Assembly: GCA_041603235.1 (NCBI GenBank)
Contig: JBFIES010000006.1
Span: 186,001-250,000, forward strand
DNA from: Panacagrimonas sp041603235
GTDB taxonomy: Bacteria > Pseudomonadota > Gammaproteobacteria > Nevskiales > Nevskiaceae
DNA: 64,000 nucleotides
Direction: 5' to 3'
Shown: one piece after another, positions 16,911-26,618 of the stretch
How positions within the stretch are numbered: the first letter of the stretch is position 1
How the letters are laid out: each line of letters opens with the position of its first letter
The notes under the pieces: generated by a model
Seen by the model: the letters and a program-made list of their open reading frames with translations, nothing else
Database searches by the model: none
What the model was told of the DNA's origin: nothing
Position numbers and translations under genes: made by a program

Positions 16911-19448
16911 GTGGTGGTCGGCAAATCGGCTGCGCCGATCAAGCTGCCGGACTATCCGGTTGTAGCTGCCATCGCGCCATTGCGCAGCGCCCTGAAGAGC
17001 GCCGGCAGTGCCGTGCTGTGTGCGCCGCCGGGCTCGGGCAAGACAACTGTCGTACCGCTGGCCCTGATGGATGAGGACTGGCTTGCCGGCGGGCGCATAT
17101 TGATGCTCGAACCGCGCCGGGTTGCGGCCAGGGCGTCGGCCACGCGCATGGCACACCTGTGCGGCGAAAAAGCCGGCATGCGCGTGGGGTTCCAGATTCG
17201 TTTCGAGCGAAAAGTCAGCGAACAGACCCGGATCGAGGTCATCACCGAGGGCTTGCTCACGCGTCGTCTGCAGGCTGACCCGGAGCTGCCCGGTGTGGGC
17301 CTGATCATCTTCGATGAGTTTCACGAACGCAGCCTCGACGCAGACCTCGCTCTGGCCTTGGCACTGGATGCCCGCACGCACCTGAATCCGGCGCTGCGCA
17401 TTCTGGTGATGTCGGCCACGCTGGATGCTCAAAGAGTGGCTGGCCTGCTGGGCGACGCGCCGATCATTGAAGCAGGTGGACGCATGTTTCCTGTCGACTG
17501 CCATTACCTGCCGCAGGCGCGTGATGCACGGCTCGACCAGGGTATTGCGCAGGCGGCGCAACGTGCGCTGAAGGAATCCGAAGGCGATGCATTGGTCTTT
17601 CTGCCAGGTGCGGGCGAAATCAGAGGTGCGCAGCGTCTGCTTGAGCAAACACTGCCCGATGTCGCCGTTCGTCCGCTGTATGGCGACCTGCCTTCTTCAG
17701 AACAGGATCTGGCCTTGGCACCTGACGCGCGTCAGCGCCGCAAGATCATCCTGGCCACCAATATCGCGCAGACCAGCCTCACGGTTGAGGGCGTCACCAG
17801 CGTGATTGATTCCGGGCTGGTGCGGGTTGCGCGTTTCGATCTGGGCGCGGGTGCCAACCGGCTGGAGACGCTGCGGGTATCACGCGCTTCTGCCGACCAG
17901 CGCGCCGGCCGTGCGGGGCGGCTCGCCCCCGGAGTGGTCTATCGCCTGTGGAGTCAGGATCAGCAAGGCACGCTGGCAGCACACGATACGCCGGAGATTC
18001 TTGCGGCTGATGTATCGCGCCTGGCGCTGGAACTGGCGGCATGGGGCGTCGCAGATCCGGCAGAGCTAGGTTGGCTGGATCTTCCCGGCAAGGCGCAATG
18101 GGATTACGCACGGCAACTCTTGCTACAACTCGGCGCCATTGACGAGCGCGGCAAAATCCTCGCCCACGGCAAGGCGCTGGCCAAGCTGCCGGCGACGCCG
18201 CGTCTGGCGCAATTGCTGATCACAGCAGGCCAGCTGGGTGCCGCTGCTGCGGGCGCATGGCTGGCGGCCGCGCTTGAGCAGCGCGCCGAAGGTGACGAGA
18301 TTGATCTGCTGGAACACGTGTCGAAGCTGGCAATGGGCAGAACGCCGGCTTCGCGTCGCGCTGCAGATGCGGCGGCGCAGTTTCTCCGCTTGTTGGGTGC
18401 TAAACCGCAAAGTCTGCCCGTGAACTTTGCCGAACACGTCCCGGCGCTCGTTCTTCAGGCGTTTCCGGAGCGACTGGCGCAGCGGCGTGAGGGCCTGCGC
18501 GAGCAGGCCGTCGGTGCAAAACAGCTCGCGCGGCGCGATGTTCGCGAGGTGGCCTATCAGTGTGCTGATGGCGGCGAGGCGAGATTGCCGGAGCATTCGG
18601 CCATGGCTCGTCACGACTGGCTGGCGGTGGCGCACTGGGTGCCGGATGCAAGGCGTCGCATCCAGCTTGCGGTGAGTATTGACGAATCAGTGCTGCGGGA
18701 CAGCTGCGCCGACCGCATTCAGACCCACCGTGAAGTGAGTTGGGACACCCAGCAACAGCATGTGATTGCGCAGGAGCAGGAGCGTATTGGCCGGATCGTG
18801 CTCAGCGCCCGGCGAATCAGCGATGTGGGCGAAGAGGGCATCGCCGCCATGCTGGTCGGTATTCGCAGTCTGGGCCTGTCCTGCCTGCCGTGGACGCCGG
18901 CGAGCCGCCAGTGGCAGGCACGCGTCATCTGTCTTGGGCAATGGCAGGCAGATCAGGACTGGCCGGATGTCTCGGATGAAGCGCTGATGGACACTCTGGA
19001 ACATTGGCTCGCGCCCTGGCTTGATGGGGTGCGCCGGCGCAGCCATTTGGATGCCTTGAACCTGCCGGCCATTCTTGAATCCATGCTGAGTTATGAGCAG
19101 CAGCAGGCGCTGGCGAAGCTGGCGCCGACCCATCTGCAGGCGCCATCGGGTCAGCGTCATGGTCTGCAGTACACGCCCGGATTGCCGCCGAAACTGGAAG
19201 TGAAGTTGCAAGAAATGCTGGGCTCAAGCGAAACCCCGACGGTCTGCGGCGGCAAGATCAGGATCAGCCTGCATCTGCTGTCGCCTGCCCGTAGACCGGT
19301 TGCCATCACCGATGACCTAGCCGGTTTCTGGCAAAGGGCCTATCTCGAAGTGCGCAAGGACCTGCGCGGGCGCTACCCCAAACACCCCTGGCCGGAAGAT
19401 CCCCGCAATGCCGTGCCCACGCATCGCGCCAAGCCTCGCGGCACCTGA
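16911..19448 (+). CDS. hrpB: ATP-dependent helicase HrpB
   Basis: An 845-residue DEAH-type helicase. Walker A APPGSGKTT is at residues 38-46, the DEFH box at 135-138, the SAT motif in VMSATLDAQ, and the motif VI-like region in SADQRAGRAGRLAPG. The C-terminal half is the HrpB-specific region ending KHPWPEDPRNAVPTHRAKPR. Length matches E. coli HrpB. The likely start is GTG directly after the MOSC stop; a second GTG follows at once. Its exact cellular function is not well established. Confidence 0.93.
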   Translation: MVVGKSAAPIKLPDYPVVAAIAPLRSALKSAGSAVLCAPPGSGKTTVVPLALMDEDWLAGGRILMLEPRRVAARASATRMAHLCGEKAGMRVGFQIRFERKVSEQTRIEVITEGLLTRRLQADPELPGVGLIIFDEFHERSLDADLALALALDARTHLNPALRILVMSATLDAQRVAGLLGDAPIIEAGGRMFPVDCHYLPQARDARLDQGIAQAAQRALKESEGDALVFLPGAGEIRGAQRLLEQTLPDVAVRPLYGDLPSSEQDLALAPDARQRRKIILATNIAQTSLTVEGVTSVIDSGLVRVARFDLGAGANRLETLRVSRASADQRAGRAGRLAPGVVYRLWSQDQQGTLAAHDTPEILAADVSRLALELAAWGVADPAELGWLDLPGKAQWDYARQLLLQLGAIDERGKILAHGKALAKLPATPRLAQLLITAGQLGAAAAGAWLAAALEQRAEGDEIDLLEHVSKLAMGRTPASRRAADAAAQFLRLLGAKPQSLPVNFAEHVPALVLQAFPERLAQRREGLREQAVGAKQLARRDVREVAYQCADGGEARLPEHSAMARHDWLAVAHWVPDARRRIQLAVSIDESVLRDSCADRIQTHREVSWDTQQQHVIAQEQERIGRIVLSARRISDVGEEGIAAMLVGIRSLGLSCLPWTPASRQWQARVICLGQWQADQDWPDVSDEALMDTLEHWLAPWLDGVRRRSHLDALNLPAILESMLSYEQQQALAKLAPTHLQAPSGQRHGLQYTPGLPPKLEVKLQEMLGSSETPTVCGGKIRISLHLLSPARRPVAITDDLAGFWQRAYLEVRKDLRGRYPKHPWPEDPRNAVPTHRAKPRGT

Positions 19449-19488
19449 GCGCCGTATGATGTCGCTTTAAGGTGCCCCATTCGCGCGT

Positions 19489-20079
19489 ATGACGCTTCGA
19501 ACGAACCTCCAAAGCCGTGGCCCACATCACGTGGTGCAACTGAGAAACACCGTCGCCTGCCTTGAACGCGGTGGCGTCATCGCTTACCCCACGGAAGGGG
19601 TTTGGGGGCTCGGTGCAGACCCCTGGAACGAGGCGGCTTGCCAGCGCATCCTTCAACTCAAGCGCCGACCCTGGCAGAAGGGGCTGATTCTGGTGGCCTC
19701 CGACTTTGATCAGCTAAGCGCCTTTGTTGACGTACCGTCAGTGCAGGCGCACGAGAAGGCACTCGGAACCTGGCCTGGCCCCAACACCTGGATTTATCCC
19801 AAGCGCTCGCTCGCGCCGGACTGGATCAGCGGAGAGCACGACTCGATCGCCGTCCGGGTCAGCGCACACCCGGTCGTGCGAGCGCTGTGCGAATCCTTTG
19901 GCGGCGCAGTGGTTTCCACCAGCGCCAATCCGGCTGGACGCGACCCCGCCATGTCGGCAACGCAGGTGCGCCTGTACTTCGGCGCACAGATTGACGCCCT
20001 GATGCCCGGCGCCCTCGGTGCCTTGAATGCGCCGACGACCATCCGCGACCTGCGCAGCGGACACACCTTGCGGGGCTGA
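19489..20079 (+). CDS. tsaC: Threonylcarbamoyl-AMP synthase
   Basis: A 196-residue Sua5/YciO/YrdC-fold enzyme that makes threonylcarbamoyl-AMP for the t6A modification of tRNAs. GGVIAYPTEGVWGLGADPWNE and LKRRPWQKGLILV are the substrate-binding motifs. DSIAVRVSAHPVVRALCESFGGAVVSTSANPAG is the later conserved block. Length is that of TsaC (YrdC) rather than the longer Sua5. It lies just before hemF, a common neighbour in gammaproteobacteria. Confidence 0.94.
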   Translation: MTLRTNLQSRGPHHVVQLRNTVACLERGGVIAYPTEGVWGLGADPWNEAACQRILQLKRRPWQKGLILVASDFDQLSAFVDVPSVQAHEKALGTWPGPNTWIYPKRSLAPDWISGEHDSIAVRVSAHPVVRALCESFGGAVVSTSANPAGRDPAMSATQVRLYFGAQIDALMPGALGALNAPTTIRDLRSGHTLRG

Positions 20080-20125
20080 AACCCCTCTTCCATTTTCAAA
20101 CTCGCATCATTGTTTTCCGGACCTC

Positions 20126-21043
20126 ATGAATATTTCTGTTGAAGCGCAGCTTGTTGAGCCCTGGTTGCGTGGCCTGCAAGAACGACTCTGTTCAGCATTG
20201 GAGGCCTGCGATGGCGGAGCGCAATTTCACGCTGATCCCTGGGTCCGGGAACAAGGCGGTGGCGGCATCACCTGCCTGATGGAAGGTGGCGCAGTTTTTG
20301 AACGCGCAGGAGTCGGTTTCTCGCATGTGCACGGAGACCGCCTACCACCCTCTGCAAGTGCCGCACGGCCTGAACTCGCCGGTCGCGGTTTCAAGGCCAT
20401 GGGTGTGTCCATGGTGCTGCATCCGCGAAATCCCTATGTGCCGACCACGCATCTCAACGTGCGATTCCTCATTGCGGAGAAACCCGGCGAGGCGCCGGTG
20501 TGGTGGTTCGGCGGCGGCTACGACCTGACGCCCTACTATCCCTTTGAAGAAGACGTCATTCACTGGCACCAGACTGCGAAGCAGGCCTGTGACGGAATTG
20601 GCAAGGATGTCTATCCGCAGCTCAAAGCCCGCTGTGATGAGTATTTCTATTTGAAGCACCGTGATGAAACGCGCGGTGTTGGCGGCTTGTTCTTTGACGA
20701 TTGGACCGAAGGTGGTTTTGCGCAAAGCTTCGCCTTGATCCAGGCCGTCGGCGACAGTTTTCTGCCGGCCTATCTGCCGATCGTGGACCGTCGCCGTCAG
20801 ACCGCCTTTGGCGAAGGTGAGCGCCACTGGCAGCTGATTCGCCGTGGCCGCTATGTCGAATTTAATTTGGTGTGGGATCGCGGGACGCTGTTTGGCTTGC
20901 AGAGCGGCGGCAGGACGGAGTCCATCCTCATGTCCATGCCGCCCGAAGTGCGCTGGCGGTACGACGTTAAACCCGAAGCTGGATCAGCCGAAGCCGATTT
21001 GCTGCAGAATTATCTGCGCCCCAGAAACTGGCTGGACCTATGA
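20126..21043 (+). CDS. hemF: Coproporphyrinogen III oxidase, aerobic
   Basis: A 305-residue enzyme that oxidatively decarboxylates coproporphyrinogen III in haem synthesis using oxygen. GGGGITCLMEGGAVFERAGV near the N-terminus, MGVSMVLHPRNPYVPTTHLN, WWFGGGYDLTPYYPFEED, the YFYLKHRDETRGVGGLFFDD segment and the C-terminal ESILMSMPP are all diagnostic. The start was placed at MNISVEAQL, because the longer frame overlaps tsaC by more than 50 bases and adds unconserved sequence. Its stop overlaps the oxyR start, coupling an oxygen-dependent haem enzyme to a peroxide regulator. Confidence 0.95.
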   Translation: MNISVEAQLVEPWLRGLQERLCSALEACDGGAQFHADPWVREQGGGGITCLMEGGAVFERAGVGFSHVHGDRLPPSASAARPELAGRGFKAMGVSMVLHPRNPYVPTTHLNVRFLIAEKPGEAPVWWFGGGYDLTPYYPFEEDVIHWHQTAKQACDGIGKDVYPQLKARCDEYFYLKHRDETRGVGGLFFDDWTEGGFAQSFALIQAVGDSFLPAYLPIVDRRRQTAFGEGERHWQLIRRGRYVEFNLVWDRGTLFGLQSGGRTESILMSMPPEVRWRYDVKPEAGSAEADLLQNYLRPRNWLDL

Positions 21044-21981
21044 CCCTCACGGATCTTCGATACCTGGTGAATCTGGACAAGGAACGTCATTTCGGACGTG
21101 CCGCCGATCGCTCCTTTGTCTCGCAGCCCACTCTGTCGGTGGCGATCAAGAAGCTCGAAGAACAACTGGGCCTGAGCCTGTTTGAAAGAGCCCCGGGGGA
21201 AGTGCGTCCGACGCCGATTGGCGAGCGCATCGTGGCGCAGGCCCGTCACGTTCTGGCGGAAGTGAAGCTCATTGAAGACCTCGCCCGCGAGGGCAAGGAC
21301 GAACTCGCCGGTCCGCTGCGCTTTGGTGCCATCTATACCGTCGCGCCCTATTTGCTGCCTTATGTGGTGCCCAGGCTGCGCGCAGCACATCCGCGCATGC
21401 CGCTGGTGATTGAAGAAAATTTCACGGCGCGGTTGCTCGAACAGTTGCGTGACAACGAGATCGACGTAATTTGCGTTGCATTGCCCATTGACCAGCCCGG
21501 GCTGAGCGCGTGGCCGGTGTACCAGGAAGATTTCTCGGTGCTGGTGCCGGCGGATCACCGCTGGGCACAGCAGGCGGACATCTCGGCGCGCCTGCTTTCC
21601 GAAGAGCCGCTGTTGCTGCTCGGCCCGGGGCATTGCTTCCGCGATCAGGTCATCGATGCCTGCCCCAAGTGTGTGGACCCCGATGGCAGCGGACCCCGGC
21701 CGCAAACCGGCAGCAGTCTGGAGACGATTCGGCACATGGTGGCGGGCGGATTGGGGGTGACGGTCTTGCCCAATTCTTCGCTGGAAAACCGGCCTCTGGA
21801 AGACACGCCGCTGGTGGTGTCGCGGCCGTTTTCCGGTAAGGCACCGGCCCGGACCATCGTGCTGGTCTGGCGCCGAACCTATCCTCGCCTGAAGGCCATC
21901 AAGGCCCTGCGAGAAGCGATTCTGGGTAGCCCGATTCGCGGCGTAAACCTGATGCCGGACTCGGAGATTCAGGAATTCTGA
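21040..21981 (+). CDS. oxyR: Hydrogen-peroxide-responsive LysR regulator OxyR
   Basis: A 313-residue LysR-type regulator. The N-terminal winged helix-turn-helix runs through about residues 1-60. The effector domain carries the two redox cysteines at positions 199 (GHCFRDQ) and 208 (VIDAC), exactly the numbering of the E. coli protein, and SLETIRHMVAGGLGVTVLP follows as in OxyR. Peroxide forms a 199-208 disulfide that switches it to activate antioxidant genes. It overlaps hemF by four bases, so it is probably expressed with haem synthesis rather than divergently from a target gene. Confidence 0.95.
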   Translation: MTLTDLRYLVNLDKERHFGRAADRSFVSQPTLSVAIKKLEEQLGLSLFERAPGEVRPTPIGERIVAQARHVLAEVKLIEDLAREGKDELAGPLRFGAIYTVAPYLLPYVVPRLRAAHPRMPLVIEENFTARLLEQLRDNEIDVICVALPIDQPGLSAWPVYQEDFSVLVPADHRWAQQADISARLLSEEPLLLLGPGHCFRDQVIDACPKCVDPDGSGPRPQTGSSLETIRHMVAGGLGVTVLPNSSLENRPLEDTPLVVSRPFSGKAPARTIVLVWRRTYPRLKAIKALREAILGSPIRGVNLMPDSEIQEF

Positions 21982-21988
21982 GGGTGGC

Positions 21989-22363
21989 TTAGCCGACCTT
22001 GGGATCGTCTCCGCGCCGACCGGTTTTCTTCGGCGTCAGCTGGCCCAGATGCGTTGTGGGTCGGCTGCGGCTATTGCGCAGGCGATTGAGCTGTGACAAG
22101 GCTTCGCGGTCGCGCTCGGTGCGGATCAGCCCGAAGCTCTCGTCGAGCATGCGCAGTTGCGGACCATCCGGGGTCTGTTCGAGCGCGAGATGGCCGGACT
22201 TGCGCAGGGCTTCCAGGCCGTCCACCAGATCTCGTCGACGCAGCAAGGTTTCGCGCCAGGCTTCGAGCATGTCTTTCATCGATATGCTGCAGCCACGGGT
22301 CACGCGGTTGACCACCATGATGCGGTGGATTGCGAAACCCAGAGTCTTTGGCGTGATGTTCAT
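21989..22363 (-). CDS. Hypothetical protein
   Basis: A 124-residue basic protein with two predicted helical stretches (MKDMLEAWRETLLRRRDLVDG and DREALSQLNRLRNS) and a polar, Lys/Arg/Asp-rich C-terminus. No family recognised. Two starts are possible: the first ATG, or an internal ATG at 22279 that begins the well-behaved helical part. Neither has a strong ribosome binding site. It ends seven bases from the convergent oxyR stop. Overlapping frames on both strands are also open, so coding status is moderate only. Confidence 0.5.
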   Translation of the reverse strand: MNITPKTLGFAIHRIMVVNRVTRGCSISMKDMLEAWRETLLRRRDLVDGLEALRKSGHLALEQTPDGPQLRMLDESFGLIRTERDREALSQLNRLRNSRSRPTTHLGQLTPKKTGRRGDDPKVG

Positions 22364-22509
22364 TCCCCGATCCGGTTGTGGATCCTGTCCGGTACCCGCT
22401 GGTCAGGATCATTGTGGGCTGCTTCCCCGGTGCAGCATGCGATTGTCCGGCAATCTTACACACTCTTTCATGCGCTTATGCACTTGATCCCATGCGGGAA
22501 TTCAGCCCA

Positions 22510-23304
22510 TCAGGAGGTCAGCATATGAACGCCGATAACGCTCAGCATGGCGGCAAAAGCGAGCTGAAGATTGCGCGGTGACAGGCTGTGGGCCAGGCGC
22601 GCACCGAGCGGCGCGCACAAGGTGCTCGCAATGGCGAGCAGGATGAAGCCGCTGCCGCTGACATAGCCCAGTGCCGGTGCCGGTACGCCTGAGACGCCCC
22701 AGCCTGTCCAGATGTATCCGGCAGCACCGGCCCACGCGATGGGCACGCCTCCAGCGGCGGCGGTGCCCACAGATTGGCGCATCTCGATACCGCGCAGCGC
22801 CAGATAAGGGGCGGTCAGTGATCCGCCGCCGATGCCGATCAGTGAAGACAGGAGGCCAAAAATGCCGCCTGCGCCTGCCAGTTCCTTTGCCTGCGGTGGC
22901 CGCAGGTCTTCCAGCGCGCCGAACTTGTAGTTCAGTGCCATCTGCACCGCGATGAGCAGACTGCTGACACCGACCAGACGCTTCAGGAATGCGCCGGGAA
23001 GCTGGTCGGCGACAAAAGCACCGAGCAGTGCGCCTACCGCCAGTGCCGGGCCGTAGACCTTGAGCAGAGGCCAGCACACGCCGCCACGCCGATGATGAGA
23101 CAGGCTGGAGCTGATGGACGTGACTGCAATCACCGCCAGTGAGGTGCCCAGGGCGACATGCACGAGGATCTCGCTCGGGACGCCCTGGCTGCCCAGGACA
23201 ATGATCAGGGCGGGGACCATGATCATCCCGCCGCCAACGCCGAACAGTCCGGCAAGGAGTCCGGCAACACAGCCGGTCATCAGAAAAACCATCCAGTCAT
23301 TCAT
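22510..23304 (-). CDS. TauE/SafE-family membrane transporter (YfcA-like)
   Basis: A 264-residue protein with about eight hydrophobic segments. The internal repeat AGLFGVGGGMIMVPALI near the N-terminus and SSLIGIGGGSLTAPYL in the middle is the family hallmark: two homologous halves, each with a GhGGG motif. Members export sulfite, sulfoacetate or other small organic anions across the inner membrane. It is transcribed away from slt across a 67-base gap. The substrate is not evident from neighbours. Confidence 0.9.
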   Translation of the reverse strand: MNDWMVFLMTGCVAGLLAGLFGVGGGMIMVPALIIVLGSQGVPSEILVHVALGTSLAVIAVTSISSSLSHHRRGGVCWPLLKVYGPALAVGALLGAFVADQLPGAFLKRLVGVSSLLIAVQMALNYKFGALEDLRPPQAKELAGAGGIFGLLSSLIGIGGGSLTAPYLALRGIEMRQSVGTAAAGGVPIAWAGAAGYIWTGWGVSGVPAPALGYVSGSGFILLAIASTLCAPLGARLAHSLSPRNLQLAFAAMLSVIGVHMLTS

Positions 23305-23371
23305 GGGCGCGGGGAAGATTCAGGCGGTGTTCGTACAATGGGGGGCAAATCCTACGCATCCTCGGACGCCC

Positions 23372-25330
23372 ATGCTTCGCAAAATTGGCTTACTGCTTCT
23401 GGTATCAATCTCTGCACCGCTTTTCGCCCAGCCCGACCCGCTGGAGCCGGGGCGCAATGCCTTTGTTGCCGCGCTGCCGGGTATCGCACGCGGGGACAGC
23501 GAATATCAGGACTCGGTGCTGTTGCGCAGCTATCCGCTGTACCCGTACCTACAGGCCGAGCGCCTGCAATGGCGGCTGAAAAAGGCGACGCCAGCAGATG
23601 CGATGGATGCGGAGGTGGGTGCCTACCTTCAGGAGCAAGGCGATGTGCCATGGACACGCAAGCTGCGCTCGCAATGGCTCAAGTCGCTTGCAGAGCGCAA
23701 GGACTGGCCGAGATTCATGGCCTTCTATGTGGAGGAGCGCGCCGACACCAGCCTGAAATGTCATGCGCTGAATGCACGCATTTCGACGAGCCCCGATGCC
23801 GGCCTCATCGCACCTGCGCTGGACATCTGGCGAGATGGATCGAACCGCCCGGACAGCTGTGACCCGGTCTTCGCGTGGTTGCGTGCCAATGGGTCTTTGG
23901 GAACCAACGAGATTGCGCAGCGCGTACGTCTTGCCCTGGAAGCCAAGAATGTTTCCATCGCCAACTACCTGATCCGGCAGCTCCCGGCCAATCAGCAGAG
24001 CGGCTACCAGACTTGGGCCAATGTGCTCGCCAATCCCTCGGCCCATCTTGAAAGTGCCATTCAGACTGGCGTTGAACCGCAAGCCGTGATCGATGGCTTC
24101 AGCAAGCTGGCGCGTGCCAACCCGGACAACGCGGCGGTGGTGCTGTCTCGTATTTCGGCGCGTTGTGGTGAGCCCTGTCGCTTGGAATCACCCGGCACGA
24201 TCGGCGAGATGCGCAGAGAGATTGCGCTGAATCTGTCGTGGAGCCGGCGCAGCGAAACCGTGGATCAGTTCAAGATGGTGCCGCTTGCAGCGCTCAATGA
24301 GCTGGGTCATGAATGGCGTGTGCGAGCCGCGCTCTGGGCCGGTGATTGGGCTCTGGCCGCGCAATGGATTTCGCAGATGCCTGCGGACATGCTCGCCGAT
24401 CCGCGCTGGCGATACTGGCGTGGCCGCACCGCAGAGAAACTCGGACAGGCACAGGCAGCCACGTCGGATTACGAGTCGCTCACGCAGGAAAACGGTTACT
24501 ACTCCGTGCTCGCGGCAGAGCGTCTGGGCAGAGGCTTCACGCCGCATAATCGCCAGCTACCGGGCAATCCTGAAGCGCGCGCTGCCATGTCGAAAACGCC
24601 CGCCTTTGTGCGGATGCGAGAGGCATGGAAGATCGGGCAGAAGTCCTGGGCCATCAACGAATGGAAAGATGTGACACGCGGCTATGAGCCGCAGCAGATG
24701 ATAGAAGTCGCAAGGGTGTTGTCATCCTGGGGATGGCACCTGATGGCGGTAGCCAGTGCCACACAAGCCAAGGTCTTCGACGACTTTGATTTGCTCTATC
24801 CGCGCCCTTTCAAGCATGAGCTGATCGGCGCAGCCAAGCGCGTCAATCTTCCGCCGCAATGGGTCTGGGGCGTGCTGCGACAGGAAAGTCTGTACGAGCC
24901 CAACGCCCGATCGTCCGCCAACGCGCGTGGCCTCTTGCAGTTGCTGCCGACCACCGCCCGTAACGTGGCGCGTCGCAATGGCTTCCCGGCCCCGACGTTG
25001 GAAAGCCTCAATGATCCTTCAACCAACCTGTTGCTCGGGACGTCCTACCTGAGAGAGCAGTTTGATACCTTCGGCGGACGTTTCGTGCTGGTGCTGGGTG
25101 CCTATAACGCTGGGCCTGGTGCGGTGCGTCGCTGGCTTCCGTCGACGCCGCTTGAAACTGATGTCTGGGTGGAAAACGTGCCGTACAACGAAACCCGCAG
25201 CTACATCCAGCGCATCATTTGGCACAGCACCGTGTTCGGCTGGGAGGCCAGCGGCGAGCCGCAACGCATCACGCCATGGATGACGCCCATCTCCTCCGAT
25301 CTCACGCCCATACCTGACCCAGGCCAATAA
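23372..25330 (+). CDS. slt: Soluble lytic murein transglycosylase
   Basis: A 652-residue exolytic transglycosylase that cleaves peptidoglycan with formation of 1,6-anhydromuropeptides. The start at MLRKIGLLLLVSISAPLFAQ gives a cleavable signal peptide; longer frames do not. The middle is the superhelical U and L domains with repeated helical segments. The catalytic SLT domain is C-terminal: Glu505 in VLRQESLYEP, then ARGLLQLLPTTA and LGAYNAGPGAVRRWL. Periplasmic. It is followed by cca after only four bases. Confidence 0.94.
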   Translation: MLRKIGLLLLVSISAPLFAQPDPLEPGRNAFVAALPGIARGDSEYQDSVLLRSYPLYPYLQAERLQWRLKKATPADAMDAEVGAYLQEQGDVPWTRKLRSQWLKSLAERKDWPRFMAFYVEERADTSLKCHALNARISTSPDAGLIAPALDIWRDGSNRPDSCDPVFAWLRANGSLGTNEIAQRVRLALEAKNVSIANYLIRQLPANQQSGYQTWANVLANPSAHLESAIQTGVEPQAVIDGFSKLARANPDNAAVVLSRISARCGEPCRLESPGTIGEMRREIALNLSWSRRSETVDQFKMVPLAALNELGHEWRVRAALWAGDWALAAQWISQMPADMLADPRWRYWRGRTAEKLGQAQAATSDYESLTQENGYYSVLAAERLGRGFTPHNRQLPGNPEARAAMSKTPAFVRMREAWKIGQKSWAINEWKDVTRGYEPQQMIEVARVLSSWGWHLMAVASATQAKVFDDFDLLYPRPFKHELIGAAKRVNLPPQWVWGVLRQESLYEPNARSSANARGLLQLLPTTARNVARRNGFPAPTLESLNDPSTNLLLGTSYLREQFDTFGGRFVLVLGAYNAGPGAVRRWLPSTPLETDVWVENVPYNETRSYIQRIIWHSTVFGWEASGEPQRITPWMTPISSDLTPIPDPGQ

Positions 25331-25334
25331 TCTT

Positions 25335-26567
25335 TTGAGCGCGATCAAGAGCTATGTAGTGGGCGGCGCGGTCCGGGATCGACTGCTCGGAATTACGGTC
25401 AAGGACCGTGATTGGGTGGTAACCGGGGCAACACCTGAGCAGATGATTGCTGAGGGGTTCACGCCGGTTGGCAAGGATTTTCCGGTATTCCTGCACCCGA
25501 AAACCCGCGAGGAATACGCACTGGCCCGCACCGAAAGAAAATCAGGTCGCGGTTATCAGGGTTTTACTTTTCATACCGGCGCAGAAGTCACGCTGGAAGA
25601 CGACCTGTGGCGCCGGGATCTGACCATCAACGCCATTGCCGAAGATGAGCACGGCGAACTGACGGACCCGCATGGCGGGCAGAAAGATATTCAGGCGCGC
25701 ATCCTGCGCCACGTCTCGCCCGCTTTCTGCGAGGACCCGGTCAGGATTCTGCGCATTGCACGTTTCGCCGCGCGTTTCGCTCCGCAGGGTTTCACCGTAG
25801 CACCTGAGACGATGGCGTTGATGCGCGCCATGGTGCGCGACGGCGAAGTGGATCATCTGGTTGCCGAACGTGTCTGGAAAGAAACCGAACGTGCCCTGAT
25901 GGAGCAAAAGCCCAGTCGATTCTTCGAGGTGTTGCATGAATGCGGCGCGCTGGCGCGCGTCATGCCGGAGGTGGCGGCTTTGTCTGGCGTGCCGCAGCGA
26001 GCGGACTACCACCCGGAAGTGGATACGCTGGTGCACACCCTGATGTGCATTGATGCTGCAGCGCGAGCAGGGCATGTGATTGACGTGCGCATTGCGGCAT
26101 TGCTGCACGACCTGGGCAAGGCGCTGACGCCTGCACACGTTCTGCCGGGACATCGAGGGCATGAATCAACCGGATTGCCGCTGGTAACAGAATTCTGCAA
26201 GCGCTTGCGCGTTCCCAACAACGCACGTGATCTGGCATTGGCGGTAACGCGCGATCATCTGCTGGTGCACAAAGTGCGCGAACTCCGGCCCGCTACCTTG
26301 ATGGGCCTGCTGGAACGTTTCAGCGCTTTCCGCCAGCCGGATCGATTCGAGCTGGCCCTGCAAAGCTGTGAATGTGACGCCCGCGGCAGACTCGGTTTTG
26401 AGAACTGCGAATATCCCCAGACCGATTATCTTCGCGAGGCCGCCAATGTGGCGCAGGTCAGCAATGCCGATGTCATCCAAAACGGTTTCAGCGGCCCAGC
26501 CATTGGTGAGGAGATCAAGAAGCGCCGGCTCAAGCAGTTGACCCAGTGGCGCGAGCAGCAGGGCTGA
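25335..26567 (+). CDS. cca: Multifunctional CCA tRNA nucleotidyltransferase with HD domain
   Basis: A 410-residue enzyme that adds or repairs the 3' CCA of tRNA. The nucleotidyltransferase head has YVVGGAVRDRLLG and DRDWVV with catalytic carboxylates, RTERKSGRGYQGF, and LWRRDLTINAIA. The C-terminal HD phosphohydrolase domain shows LLHDLGKAL and GHESTGLPL. The start is TTG, reading Met-Ser-Ala-Ile-Lys-Ser before the conserved strand, which gives the expected short N-terminus. Translation probably couples to slt. Confidence 0.94.
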   Translation: MSAIKSYVVGGAVRDRLLGITVKDRDWVVTGATPEQMIAEGFTPVGKDFPVFLHPKTREEYALARTERKSGRGYQGFTFHTGAEVTLEDDLWRRDLTINAIAEDEHGELTDPHGGQKDIQARILRHVSPAFCEDPVRILRIARFAARFAPQGFTVAPETMALMRAMVRDGEVDHLVAERVWKETERALMEQKPSRFFEVLHECGALARVMPEVAALSGVPQRADYHPEVDTLVHTLMCIDAAARAGHVIDVRIAALLHDLGKALTPAHVLPGHRGHESTGLPLVTEFCKRLRVPNNARDLALAVTRDHLLVHKVRELRPATLMGLLERFSAFRQPDRFELALQSCECDARGRLGFENCEYPQTDYLREAANVAQVSNADVIQNGFSGPAIGEEIKKRRLKQLTQWREQQG

Positions 26568-26618
26568 AGTTTTTCGTTAGCGACTTCCCTTGCTTGCAAA
26601 CACCGGTCTGCAAGCGGC

